Source: Pseudomonadota bacterium
GTDB taxonomy: Bacteria; Pseudomonadota; Gammaproteobacteria; Thiotrichales; Thiotrichaceae
Direction: 5' to 3'
Length of the DNA: 64,000 nucleotides
NCBI GenBank assembly: GCA_002747435.1
Contig: PDPH01000049.1
Location: 1 to 64,000, forward strand
This document shows positions 33,326 to 43,157 of this stretch, in pieces (the stretch's first letter is position 1; every line of letters begins with the position of its first letter). The position numbers were made by a program, and so were the translations under genes. The notes beneath the pieces were generated by a model. It was not told the origin of the DNA and made no database searches. It saw only the letters and a list, made by a program, of their open reading frames with translations.

Positions 33326-34420
33326 CTACATCGCCCCGGATTTTGCCAAATCAATCATCGCCATCACAGATGCTTTGATATTTTCGGGCAACTCGCATTC
33401 ATTCAGGTTGAGAAAGCCTCTGACCAACAGACTTCTGGCATCTTCTTCGCTCACGCCTGAAGCCATTAGATAAGCAATTTTTTCTTCGCTAATCATGCCG
33501 ATAGAAGCCTCGTGCGATAATTGAGCTTGGTGGTTTTTAGCCAGCAAAGCAGGGATTGAGAGAATCTCGCCGGCATCGTTAAGTTTAAGACCGTCGCAGC
33601 CCAAAAAGCCTTTGCTGTTGCCGATCTCGCCAATTAAGCGGGCATTATTGGTAATGCTGCCGCCAGCCGAGACCATGCGGCTGATGCTTTCGGATTGTGC
33701 GCCTTCACCTTGTAAGTAGATTTCGCTATCCATGATTCTATGTGAGTCAGTCGGTGCAAAAACAATCGTTTCGTCTTTATTGCTAGCGCCTGCACCGATA
33801 TAGGTTTTACTTTCGGTGTAGTGCTGTTTGGTTGGGTTAATAACAATTTCCGTGCTGGTTGAGCTGGCATTTTTATCTAATTGGGTGCGGGAATAACTAT
33901 CAATCTGCATATTTTTGCCCCAATGCTCGACTGATAGCGAATTGTACACTGCATTTTCTTGTAGATAGGTTTCATTGATGGAAATGTGGTGTCCTGCATG
34001 TACTGAATCTGGCACGGTGGAGCCTGAAATAACATTGGCCTTGGCGTTTTTGCCAATAACCACGATATTGTGGGTAAACTGCCGCCCCTGCGGAATTTCT
34101 AAAATGGAGAAGGTCTGCACGGGCAAATCAACTTCTGCCCCATCTTGCACATAAACAAAGTGCCCAATAGGATCGTCCAGCAATTCAGATGCTTGCTTAA
34201 CATGCTCGTTTTCCTCAGGCTTTATCAGATTAAACATTAAATCCTGTACCCAGTCATAGTGGCTTAACGCTTCTTTTAGCGGCAATACCACCACATTGTT
34301 ATCACTGCTTTCGCTGAGTCTGACTTCTCTATCAATAATGACACAAGTCCCGGCTCGTTGCTGGTACTTATATCCCACGTCCTGCAATAACGATTTTTCC
34401 TGTTCTGTTATATGGTTCAT
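33326..34420 (-). CDS. SufB/SufD-family Fe-S scaffold protein (SmsB-like)
   Basis: SufBD beta-helix pattern (YSRTQLDKNASSTSTEIVINPTKQHYTESKTYIGAGASNKDET...GFLGCDGLKLNDAGEILSIPALLAKNHQAQLSHEASIGMISEEKIAYLMASGVSEEDA). Confidence 0.85.
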   Translation of the reverse strand: MNHITEQEKSLLQDVGYKYQQRAGTCVIIDREVRLSESSDNNVVVLPLKEALSHYDWVQDLMFNLIKPEENEHVKQASELLDDPIGHFVYVQDGAEVDLPVQTFSILEIPQGRQFTHNIVVIGKNAKANVISGSTVPDSVHAGHHISINETYLQENAVYNSLSVEHWGKNMQIDSYSRTQLDKNASSTSTEIVINPTKQHYTESKTYIGAGASNKDETIVFAPTDSHRIMDSEIYLQGEGAQSESISRMVSAGGSITNNARLIGEIGNSKGFLGCDGLKLNDAGEILSIPALLAKNHQAQLSHEASIGMISEEKIAYLMASGVSEEDARSLLVRGFLNLNECELPENIKASVMAMIDLAKSGAM

Positions 34421-34496
34421 CGTGTTTTCCTCTTCCAGTGATTTAATTTTTATTTAATCTGTTGGCTCGTTGTATTTCTTACCCTGACTCAAACTA

Positions 34497-35234
34497 TCAA
34501 GGCACTGTGTAGCCATGTTGTTTAATATGAGCAAACAGGACTTTGGGACTGTCAGAATGGACAATTTTGCCGTCTATCATCATATGCGCCCTATCTGCCT
34601 GAATGTAATCCAGAATCAGTCCCGTGTGGGTAATAATCAGAGCCGAACGCCTGACCTTGGTGTGAATGCCATTTTTTGCAATCACTTTTTTACTGTGTAT
34701 AAGACGGTTAATCGCCTTGCCAATGGCCATAATATGTTCTAAGTCCACGCCGCTTTCAGGTTCATCAAACAGTAATAACTGCGGGTCTTGTAAGTAGATT
34801 TTTAGCACTTCCCAGCGTTTGATTTCCCCGCCGGAAAAGCCGACATTGACCTCTCGGTTAGTCAATTTATTGAGATCCAATGCTGTCAATTCCTGTATGT
34901 AATCGGCATGATTGGGCAGTAAGGCAACAAAATTGCTTAAACTCACCCCATCCAATGCCGGTGGTCGTTGAAAGGTCATGCCAATCCCCAGATTAGCGCG
35001 TTCGGTGACCGACAGACGCTCGATGCGCTGGTTGTGATAATGAATTTCACCTGAGCGGACTACAAATGGCGGCAATCCCATAATCGCTGACAACAGCGAT
35101 GACTTACCGCTGCCATTTGCCCCGAGTAAAACGTGCAACTCACCCTCGTTAACCGTTAAGTTAATGTTATCTAAAATCGTCTTTCCGGCAGCAGAAACGG
35201 ACAAATCCTTGAGTTGCAACTTATAGTCACTCAT
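34497..35234 (-). CDS. SufC-family ABC ATPase (SmsC-like)
   Basis: Walker A LLGANGSGKSSLL, GFSGGEIKRWEVLKIYLQDPQLLLFDEPESGVDLEHI as in SufC. Confidence 0.88.
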   Translation of the reverse strand: MSDYKLQLKDLSVSAAGKTILDNINLTVNEGELHVLLGANGSGKSSLLSAIMGLPPFVVRSGEIHYHNQRIERLSVTERANLGIGMTFQRPPALDGVSLSNFVALLPNHADYIQELTALDLNKLTNREVNVGFSGGEIKRWEVLKIYLQDPQLLLFDEPESGVDLEHIMAIGKAINRLIHSKKVIAKNGIHTKVRRSALIITHTGLILDYIQADRAHMMIDGKIVHSDSPKVLFAHIKQHGYTVP

Positions 35235-35285
35235 AGTGCAATCACCTCATTTGTTATAGTGAAGTCAATGGTATTACTAATGAGA

Positions 35286-35326
35286 CTAGCATATTATGCT
35301 AGCTACTGATAATGAGAATTGCTCTC
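35286..35326. promoter_or_regulatory. candidate iron/Fe-S-responsive operator region for the smsCB-like pair
   Basis: 17-bp perfect palindrome CTAGCATA-T-TATGCTAG (35286-35302) beside GATAATGAGAATTGCTCTC (35308-35326), which I count as 14/19 to the Fur consensus GATAATGATAATCATTATC. Confidence 0.45.
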
Positions 35327-35368
35327 ACTTAAAGTGATCAACTGGTTAAAGCGGCTTAGCTTCTTGTA

Positions 35369-35392
35369 TTGACGTTAACGTAAACGTAAATT
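35369..35392. promoter_or_regulatory. LiuR-like operator/promoter upstream of isovaleryl-CoA dehydrogenase
   Basis: TTGACGTTAACGTAAACGTAAATT; core differs from the perfect liuB palindrome at one position. Confidence 0.65.
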
Positions 35393-35449
35393 ACCATGCA
35401 GGTTACCTATACCACTGCTCAGCCGTTCTTATCATCATGAGGTTAACCA

Positions 35450-36613
35450 ATGAGTCACTACCCTTCTTTAAATTTTGATCTGGGCGAATCCATCGACATG
35501 CTGCGCGATGCTGTGCAGGATTTTGCTGGACGCGAAATTGCGCCACAAGCGGCTGATATTGATCGCAGCAATGAATTTCCTAATGAACTTTGGCCAAAAC
35601 TGGGCGATATGGGCTTGCTTGGCATGACAGCACCAGAAAGCTACGGTGGTAGTGACATGGGCTATCTGGCACATATTATTGTGATGGAAGAAATCAGTCG
35701 TGCTTCTGCTTCGGTGGGCTTGAGTTATGGCGCACATTCCAATTTGTGCGTCAATCAAATCAATCGTAATGGCAATGCCACACAAAAAGAAAAATACCTG
35801 CCCAAGTTGATTGCAGGCGAACACATTGGCGCACTAGCCATGTCTGAGCCAGGTGCAGGTTCGGATGTTGTCAGCATGCGCTTGAAAGCGGAGAAAAAAG
35901 GCGATCGTTATATTCTCAATGGCAGCAAAATGTGGATTACCAATGGGCCGGATGCAGATGTGATTGTGGTATACGCCAAGACTGATCCTGAAGCACATGC
36001 TAAAGGCATTACGACCTTTTTAGTCGAAAAGTCTTTCGGCTTTAAAGTCGCACAAAAGCTGGATAAATTAGGGATGCGTGGCTCAAATACCGGCGAATTG
36101 GTATTTGAAGATGTTGAAGTACCTGAAGAGAATGTCTTAGGCGAAGTCGGCAAAGGTGTGCGCGTATTAATGAGTGGCTTGGATTATGAGCGTGCTGTAC
36201 TCGCAGCAGGACCACTGGGCATTATGCAAGCCTGTATGGATGTCGTTGTACCTTATATTCATGAACGTCAGCAGTTTGGACAAGCCATCGGTGAATTCCA
36301 GTTGATTCAGGGCAAGATAGCGGATATGTATACGACGCTGAACGCCTGTCGCGCTTATGTATATGCCGTGGGTCGGGCTTGTGACCGAGGTGAAACCTCG
36401 CGCAAAGATGCAGCCGGAGCGATTTTATACGCAGCAGAAAAGGCCACACAAATGGCATTGGATGCCATCCAAATACTAGGCGGCAATGGTTATATGAATG
36501 AATATCCCAGCGGACGCTTACTGCGTGATGCCAAATTGTATGAAATTGGCGCGGGTACTTCTGAAATTCGCCGCATGTTAATTGGTCGAGAGCTTTTTAA
36601 TGAAACCCGTTAA
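35450..36613 (+). CDS. liuA: isovaleryl-CoA dehydrogenase
   Basis: ACAD motifs [59 protein letters not shown]. Confidence 0.9.
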   Translation: MSHYPSLNFDLGESIDMLRDAVQDFAGREIAPQAADIDRSNEFPNELWPKLGDMGLLGMTAPESYGGSDMGYLAHIIVMEEISRASASVGLSYGAHSNLCVNQINRNGNATQKEKYLPKLIAGEHIGALAMSEPGAGSDVVSMRLKAEKKGDRYILNGSKMWITNGPDADVIVVYAKTDPEAHAKGITTFLVEKSFGFKVAQKLDKLGMRGSNTGELVFEDVEVPEENVLGEVGKGVRVLMSGLDYERAVLAAGPLGIMQACMDVVVPYIHERQQFGQAIGEFQLIQGKIADMYTTLNACRAYVYAVGRACDRGETSRKDAAGAILYAAEKATQMALDAIQILGGNGYMNEYPSGRLLRDAKLYEIGAGTSEIRRMLIGRELFNETR

Positions 36614-36666
36614 ACTTCAGTAAATTCAGTAAATGCTGACCCAATATTTAACTTATTCCAATCCTT

Positions 36667-36705
36667 AAGGCGTTTGTGGCTTTAAGCCGCGCCACAAGCC
36701 GCCTT
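36667..36705 (+). terminator. candidate terminator after liuA
   Basis: AAGGCGTTTGTGGC...GCCACAAGCCGCCTT imperfect stem-loop. Confidence 0.4.
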
Positions 36706-36897
36706 TGCCGACACTTTTAAGCACAGTTTCCTTATCAAGCTATGCGGACTAGGCTTGTAGGCTGTCATTAAAAAAACCTAGCATTCCAATCAACTAAAGA
36801 CCGTCACAAATTGATATTTATCATCTTTTAAATGATTTAAATAAGCATAGAATAATATTTTGATGAACAACTGATTTCACTAGCGACGAGGTGATAA

Positions 36898-38217
36898 ATG
36901 AATGAAGCGTTTGGCGGTATGAACCGTCGGAGATTTTTGACACTGGCTGCCGGAGGCGTAGCTGGTTTGGCACTAGGGTTGCCGCAAGCCCATGCAGCAA
37001 AAGTCAAAACCAAAGCGCGTATTGTCATTGTCGGTGCAGGCGCAGCAGGTTTGGCACTAGCCAACCGGCTGGCTAATCGTCTTGACGGTGCGACCATCAC
37101 ATTAGTTGATCAACGAAAACACCACTATTATCAGCCAGGTTTCACACTAGTCGCCGGTGGTCTTAAAGCTCAAAACTATCCTATTAGCACCACCGCTGAA
37201 TGGCTTCCCAAGGAGGCAACATGGCTAGCAGAAGCCGCCGTAGAAATTGATCCCGAAGCCAAGAAAGTAGTCACCGCCAGCGGCAAAACACTGCCTTATG
37301 ATTATCTATTGGTAGCAACTGGATTGCAGTTGGATTACGCAGCCATTGAAGGCATGTCATTGGATTTGATTGGTACCAATGGTATTGGCTCACTTTATGC
37401 CGGTCCTGAGTATGCTTACAAAACTTGGCAATTGATGGACAAATTCACAGATACCGGCGGGGTAGGTTTATTTTTCCGTCCGGCGACTGAAATGAAGTGC
37501 GCGGGCGCGCCTTTAAAATACACCTTCATTACAGATGATTATGCACGCCGCAAAGGTACACGCGACAAAATTGCCATTCACTATCGTGCTCATGGCAATA
37601 ACTTATTTTCTGTACCGATTGTGCATGAAAAGGTACGTATGTTATTCAATGAGCGTGGTGTTGATACACAGTACCACCGTGTCCTGACTGCAATTGATCC
37701 GGGCAAACGTATCGCAACCTTTAAAACACCCGAAGGTACACAAGAAGAATCATTTGACTTTACCAATGTCATTCCTCCCATGCATGCGCCCGATGTTGTA
37801 ATGAACTCTCCCCTGCCTTGGCAAACAGGCAAGTGGGCTAAGGAAGGCTCGGCAGAAGTCGATAAACAAACCTTACGCCATGTACGTTACCCTGAAATCT
37901 TTGCAGTAGGTGACATTGCTGGCGTACCCAAAGGAAAAACTGCCGCCAGTGTCAAATGGCAAGTTCCTGTTGCCGTTGATCACTTAGTCGCTGACATCAA
38001 TGGTAGCCAGTCCGATGAAATCTATAATGGTTATACCTCCTGTCCGATGATTACCCGGATTGGGCGTGCCATGCTGGTTGAATTTGATTATAACAACAAC
38101 CTAACGCCCTCTTTCCCGGGCATTATTGCACCATTAGAAGAGCTATGGGTATCTTGGCTAATGAAGGAAATCGCTTTAAAACCCACCTATTACGCTATGG
38201 TACGCGGCGATGCTTAA
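36898..38217 (+). CDS. FAD-dependent sulfide:quinone oxidoreductase-like protein with Tat-type signal
   Basis: MNRRRFLTLAAGGVAGLALG Tat signal; IVIVGAGAAGLALANRLA FAD motif; DQRKHHYYQPGFTLVAGG, FAVGDIAGVPKGKTAASV of SQR-like enzymes. Confidence 0.8.
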   Translation: MNEAFGGMNRRRFLTLAAGGVAGLALGLPQAHAAKVKTKARIVIVGAGAAGLALANRLANRLDGATITLVDQRKHHYYQPGFTLVAGGLKAQNYPISTTAEWLPKEATWLAEAAVEIDPEAKKVVTASGKTLPYDYLLVATGLQLDYAAIEGMSLDLIGTNGIGSLYAGPEYAYKTWQLMDKFTDTGGVGLFFRPATEMKCAGAPLKYTFITDDYARRKGTRDKIAIHYRAHGNNLFSVPIVHEKVRMLFNERGVDTQYHRVLTAIDPGKRIATFKTPEGTQEESFDFTNVIPPMHAPDVVMNSPLPWQTGKWAKEGSAEVDKQTLRHVRYPEIFAVGDIAGVPKGKTAASVKWQVPVAVDHLVADINGSQSDEIYNGYTSCPMITRIGRAMLVEFDYNNNLTPSFPGIIAPLEELWVSWLMKEIALKPTYYAMVRGDA

Positions 38218-38230
38218 TGAGGAGTAAACC

Positions 38231-38605
38231 ATGAAAGATCTGAGTTTAGGCATGTTAATTGCCGTTTTTGAAGAAATGTTTGGTAAAGGTTTATTTTGGT
38301 TATTAGTGACCATTGCGGTACTGATTACACTAGCCTTTCTGTATGTCTTACTACGCGAGCGTCGTTTGGAAGAAAGTCGCCTAGTCCGCGCCCATTTTTG
38401 GGGACCTATTGGCGCTGTGCTCGCAATTGCCATCGTCTTATTTGTCACCAGTTCGGGACTCAGTTCCATGGGAGGTCCCATTGACATTATTACCCTAGCA
38501 TTGATTGGTATTTATGGCGGTATTGGCCTGACCATGTGGGCGTATGTGCTGCAATTTTTCTTTGGCAAGAAAAAACAGACACTTGAGCAAACTGAGCAGA
38601 CTTAA
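38231..38605 (+). CDS. small membrane protein (DUF5368-like) linked to SQR-like gene
   Basis: Three or four TM segments, 13 bp after the SQR-like ORF. Confidence 0.6.
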   Translation: MKDLSLGMLIAVFEEMFGKGLFWLLVTIAVLITLAFLYVLLRERRLEESRLVRAHFWGPIGAVLAIAIVLFVTSSGLSSMGGPIDIITLALIGIYGGIGLTMWAYVLQFFFGKKKQTLEQTEQT

Positions 38606-38640
38606 ATCAAAGTCACTGACAATCTGTGGCATGTACACTA

Positions 38641-38674
38641 CTCCACCTCAATGCTTTAAAAAAGTGAGGTGGAG
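38641..38674. terminator. inverted repeat, possible (bidirectional) terminator
   Basis: CTCCACCTCA-ATGCTTTAAAAAAG-TGAGGTGGAG, perfect 10-bp stem downstream of the 38231 ORF. Confidence 0.4.
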
Positions 38675-38810
38675 AACTGGCACTTATAAGGTCTATGCTA
38701 TATATCTTATGGCAGCTCGACTCATATTACTTCACATCAAACCTCCTCAACTCAGCTTATTTGCATTAAACTTAGTACTTGTTCGATAGCAATTTCAGAT
38801 AGGTATCAGT

Positions 38811-39128
38811 ATGAGCAGTACGGTTATGATTAGTTTCGGGGCAAATCGTGAGTACAGTTTTGCAGTTCACGAACAAGATATACAAGACATTAGCAAAGCC
38901 GACGCACGAGATTGGTTAGCGAATGAATTTGAAGAACTAGAGTGCGTCCCTAGCAATCCAGTCGGCAAAATCCTGTTGCTTGATATGGTTCTAAATGTTG
39001 CCAAATACGGCGGTGAAGAACGCTTTAAAGCGCATGATGAGTGGGCGCAACATTTCGCTAAGGTTGTTGCTGTGGCACTAAAACGTTCTGTAATACACAT
39101 TGACATCCAAGAACAAACCGTTGCTTAA
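38811..39128 (+). CDS. hypothetical protein
   Basis: 105-aa ORF; no recognised family. Confidence 0.5.
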   Translation: MSSTVMISFGANREYSFAVHEQDIQDISKADARDWLANEFEELECVPSNPVGKILLLDMVLNVAKYGGEERFKAHDEWAQHFAKVVAVALKRSVIHIDIQEQTVA

Positions 39129-39232
39129 GCAAAACGTATAAAGTTAAACAGGTTTTTTGCTGACGTAGCCCAACGGTGAGTTCACCGGCGGGTGAAATAA
39201 GTCCAGTGAAGCGACAGGGTTATATATTTTTA

Positions 39233-39637
39233 CTATTGCTCTGTTACCCAATTTTCAATTTTTAATGATGCTATTCTGTTAAATTCTTTCGTATTATTGG
39301 TAACCAGAATTAGGTTCTCACTCACAGCATGAGCAGCAATAAGCATGTCAAGTGCTCCAATTATATTACCTCTTTTTTCGAGGTCTGCGCGAATTTGCCC
39401 ATAACATAAAGACGCATTTTCATTGTACGGAATTATTGTAAATGGTTTGAGAAATTCCTCAAGTCTTCTCATATTTTCATTTACTTTCTGACTTTTTCTA
39501 ACTCCGTAACATAGTTCAGATGTTGTAATAGAAGAAATGTAAACGTTTCCAACCCCAGTAGTTTTACATTTTTGAATAACTTCTTGTGGATGGTTATTCA
39601 TTATGTATATGCAGATATTTGTATCAATCAAATACAT
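39233..39637 (-). CDS. vapC: VapC-type PIN domain toxin
   Basis: MYLIDTNICIYIMN, TTSELCYGV, GALDMLIAAHAVSENLILVTNNTKEF. Confidence 0.92.
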   Translation of the reverse strand: MYLIDTNICIYIMNNHPQEVIQKCKTTGVGNVYISSITTSELCYGVRKSQKVNENMRRLEEFLKPFTIIPYNENASLCYGQIRADLEKRGNIIGALDMLIAAHAVSENLILVTNNTKEFNRIASLKIENWVTEQ

Positions 39638-39872
39638 CTTTTAATGCTTCACGCTCTTGCGGTTGAATAGGTTGATTTCGTTCGGTCATGAAAGGCGTCT
39701 TGTATTTTGCTAAGTTTCTTTCCCATACTTCCCAAATACTTGAATCTTTAGGCAAAAGCAACACGCCTTCAGGAACTTTCTTTACATACACTTCATTTCC
39801 TTCGAACCTATAAGGTTTAGGGAGTCGAACAGCTTGACTTTTTCCATTGATAAATAATTTTGCTGTATCCAT
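39624..39872 (-). CDS. vapB: VapB-type antitoxin
   Basis: MDTAKLFINGKSQAVRLPKPYRFEGNEVYVKKV; overlaps toxin start by 14 bp. Confidence 0.9.
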   Translation of the reverse strand: MDTAKLFINGKSQAVRLPKPYRFEGNEVYVKKVPEGVLLLPKDSSIWEVWERNLAKYKTPFMTERNQPIQPQEREALKDVFD

Positions 39873-40025
39873 ATACCCCTCTTGTAAAGTAATAATATAT
39901 ACTTTTCAGTGTAGTCTTTTTAGATGAGGAGAGTCAATAAATTACTGGTAGTAAATACTGCCCGACTGCTTTATCCACTTTTCATGGATAAAGCCTGTCA
40001 GCAAATTTTGCACCATATAGTCACT

Positions 40026-41120
40026 TCAATTCGGTAGTTTCCCCTGAACGCCTTTGACGTAATAATCCATCTTTAGCAAATCTTCATCACTCATCACAGC
40101 ACCTTCAGCGACACGTTCCACACCTTCTTGATCCAGCACTGGTCCCGCAAAAGGATGTAATTCTCCGGCTGCAATCGCTTTTTTAGCAGTATTGACCCGT
40201 TCAATGACTGTATCGGGTACCACTGCATTGAAAGGTGCTAAATCAATCATATTGTCTTTAATACCACCCCATAGTTGACCGGGCTTCCAATCGTCATCCA
40301 TGACTTGTTGCACCTGATTTTCATAAAAATCATCCCAACGGTGAGTCACCGCTGTTAAATGAGCATTCGAACCATAGTTGGACATATCTGAATGATAAGC
40401 TATCGCGTATTTACCCTTCTCCTCAGCAGCCACAATCACCGCTGTAGAATCGGTATGATGTGTCACAATATCAGCGCCTTGATCCATTAAAACATCAGCC
40501 GCTTCACGTTCACGACCTGGATCAAACCAAGCGTTTACCCAAATAACCTTAAGCTGCACATCAGGATTGACAGACTGCGCCCCACGCACAAAAGCATTAA
40601 TTCCCATCAGCACTTCAGGAATCGGGAAAGCAGCCACATAACCTAAGGTATTACTTTCAGTCATGCTACCCGCGACGATACCAGCTAAATAACGCCCTTC
40701 ATAAAAACGCGCATTATAAATACCAACGTTTTTAGCCGTTTTATAACCTGTTGCATGATTAAATTTCACATTCGGAAAGCTGCGCGCTACTTTCAAAGTT
40801 GGATTCATAAAACCAAAAGAGGTGCTGAACACTAACTGATGGCCATCGGCGGCCAACTCACGAATAACACGCTCGGCTTCGGCTCCTTCAGACACACTAT
40901 CTAGGTATTTAACCGCTACTTTGTCACCAAAAACAGCTTCCAGATGCTGTCGCCCTAAATCATGCTGATGAGTCCAACCCGCATCACTTACCGGACTAAC
41001 ATAAACAAAACCAATTTTCAGTGGCTCATCAGCCTGCGCCTGCGCTCCCCAAGCCAAGGCGACAACGGCCAACAATACCCGACTCCATCGTTGGCAAACA
41101 TGAATCAAATTGCGAGACAT
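40026..41120 (-). CDS. BMP-family ABC transporter substrate-binding protein
   Basis: Signal peptide; KIGFVYVSPVSDAGWTHQHDLGRQ, GADIVTHHTDSTA; last gene of an ABC operon. Confidence 0.9.
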   Translation of the reverse strand: MSRNLIHVCQRWSRVLLAVVALAWGAQAQADEPLKIGFVYVSPVSDAGWTHQHDLGRQHLEAVFGDKVAVKYLDSVSEGAEAERVIRELAADGHQLVFSTSFGFMNPTLKVARSFPNVKFNHATGYKTAKNVGIYNARFYEGRYLAGIVAGSMTESNTLGYVAAFPIPEVLMGINAFVRGAQSVNPDVQLKVIWVNAWFDPGREREAADVLMDQGADIVTHHTDSTAVIVAAEEKGKYAIAYHSDMSNYGSNAHLTAVTHRWDDFYENQVQQVMDDDWKPGQLWGGIKDNMIDLAPFNAVVPDTVIERVNTAKKAIAAGELHPFAGPVLDQEGVERVAEGAVMSDEDLLKMDYYVKGVQGKLPN

Positions 41121-41163
41121 AAATGACACTCTCCTGTAAAAAACTTGCAAAAAACGCGATTAA

Positions 41164-42093
41164 TTAATGCGTATCACGATGATAAACTTGCCCCAGCGAG
41201 GCTGGCGCGTTTAAACGAATTAGATTGACATTGCGTGAAATGATGACCAACACAATAATCGTTGCTAAATAAGGCAACATGGATAAAAACTGTGAGGGCC
41301 AAGCAATACCACTGCCTTGTACATGAAATTGAGCAATCGTCACACCACCGAACAGTAAGGCTCCCCATACAACCCTGTTTGGACGCCAAGTGGCAAACAC
41401 CACCAGCGCCAGCGCAATCCAGCCACGTCCTGCTGTCATGCCTTCTGCCCACAAGGGTGTATAGGCAATCGACAAATACGCGCCACCTAATCCAGCCATC
41501 GCACCCCCAAACAAAACCGCCAGATAACGGATACCCGTCACCGAATACCCCAACGCATGGGCTGAAGCAGGCGACTCACCAATAGCGCGCAATACCAAGC
41601 CGCTATGCGAGTGATACAGAAACCAACTCACCCCAATAAACAAGGCAAAAGCGGCATAAACCATCACATCATAAGCAAAGAATAGTTTACCCACTAGCGG
41701 CAATTCACTCAGTAGAGGAATACTTAAAGCCTGCAAACCATGCAATGCAACACTGCTGTATTCCTGCCCAATGAAAGCACTCAAACCCACACCAAAGAGT
41801 GTCAAAGCCAAACCTGCCGCCACTTGATTAGCCATTAACGTCAAGGTAATGAATGCAAAAATCAATGCGATTAAAGCACTGGCTAAAGCACCTGCTAAAG
41901 CAGCCAACCCTAAACTGCCACTCTCAGCCGCCACCATAAACGCTACCACAGCCCCGACGCTCATCATGCCTTCCACACCTAGATTCAGGACACCGGACTT
42001 TTCCACGACCAACTCACCTAATGCGGCAAAAATCAGTGGGACACTGGCCGTTACGGTCGCAGCAATCATCAATAGTAAAGTATCACTGCTCAT
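41164..42093 (-). CDS. ABC transporter permease (nucleoside/purine type)
   Basis: VVEKSGVLNLGVEGMM, AGRGWIALALVVFATW. Confidence 0.88.
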   Translation of the reverse strand: MSSDTLLLMIAATVTASVPLIFAALGELVVEKSGVLNLGVEGMMSVGAVVAFMVAAESGSLGLAALAGALASALIALIFAFITLTLMANQVAAGLALTLFGVGLSAFIGQEYSSVALHGLQALSIPLLSELPLVGKLFFAYDVMVYAAFALFIGVSWFLYHSHSGLVLRAIGESPASAHALGYSVTGIRYLAVLFGGAMAGLGGAYLSIAYTPLWAEGMTAGRGWIALALVVFATWRPNRVVWGALLFGGVTIAQFHVQGSGIAWPSQFLSMLPYLATIIVLVIISRNVNLIRLNAPASLGQVYHRDTH

Positions 42094-43157
42094 GCCCTAC
42101 CCTCCTTCACCCAACGCAGGCGAAAATTAATCAGAACATCCGTGGCTAGCAAGAAAAATAATAATACCCCTTGGAATACGCCACTCACTGAAGAGGGTAA
42201 AGCTAATTGCATTTGTGCCGACTCTCCCCCCAGATATAACAAAGCCATTAACAGACTGGCCAGTAAAATACCGACGGGATGTAAGCGCCCAACAAAAGCC
42301 ACAATAATAGCCGCAAAACCATAACCTGGCGACAAAGGAATCAGTAATTGACCAATAGGCCCAGCAATCTCAATCGTACCCGCCAAACCTGCCGTCGCGC
42401 CGCCAGCAAGCAGTCCAACCCAAACCATGCGCTTTTCATTAAAACCCGCATAAGCTGCGGCACGCGGAGCAAGCCCAACAACACGCATCTGAAAAGCCAA
42501 CACTGACCAACGGAAAAAAATATAACTCAGTCCCAGCGCCACTACGGTCAACAGCACACCGGCATGAATACGTGTGCCTGACAATAAGATCGGCAATGTG
42601 GCCGCTTCACTAAACAATAAAGACTGCGGAAAACCATAACCATCGGGATCACGCCAAGGGCCGTGAATCAGCCAACTTAATAATAAAGTCGCCACATAAA
42701 CCAGCATTAAACTCACTAAAATTTCACTGGCATTAAAGCGATTTTTTAATACCGCAGGAATAGTCGCCCAAGCCATACCCCCCAAAGCGCCTGCGACAAA
42801 CATTAAAGGCAAGACCCATACACTCTCACTATCATGCAGCCATAAAGCCACGCCACCCGCCGCAATCGCCCCCAAGGTTAACTGCCCCTCCGCCCCAATA
42901 TTCCAAATATTGGCACGAAACCCCACAGACAAACCTAAAGCGATGAGTGCTAAAGGTGAAGCTTTAATCAACAACTCCCCCCAACCATACCAATCATCCA
43001 GCGGCGCAATAAAAAAAGCTTGAAAAGCTTGTAGCGGGTCTTTACCCAATACTGAAAATACAAGCAAGCCAAATAACAGCATTAAAGATAAAGCCAACAA
43101 AGGCGACAGATAGACCATGTGTTTTGCAGGTTGCGCACGCGCTTCCAAACGAATCAT
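42090..43157 (-). CDS. ABC transporter permease (nucleoside/purine type)
   Basis: GFRANIWNIGAEGQLTLGAIAA, NRFNASEILVSLMLVYVA. Confidence 0.88.
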   Translation of the reverse strand: MIRLEARAQPAKHMVYLSPLLALSLMLLFGLLVFSVLGKDPLQAFQAFFIAPLDDWYGWGELLIKASPLALIALGLSVGFRANIWNIGAEGQLTLGAIAAGGVALWLHDSESVWVLPLMFVAGALGGMAWATIPAVLKNRFNASEILVSLMLVYVATLLLSWLIHGPWRDPDGYGFPQSLLFSEAATLPILLSGTRIHAGVLLTVVALGLSYIFFRWSVLAFQMRVVGLAPRAAAYAGFNEKRMVWVGLLAGGATAGLAGTIEIAGPIGQLLIPLSPGYGFAAIIVAFVGRLHPVGILLASLLMALLYLGGESAQMQLALPSSVSGVFQGVLLFFLLATDVLINFRLRWVKEGRA

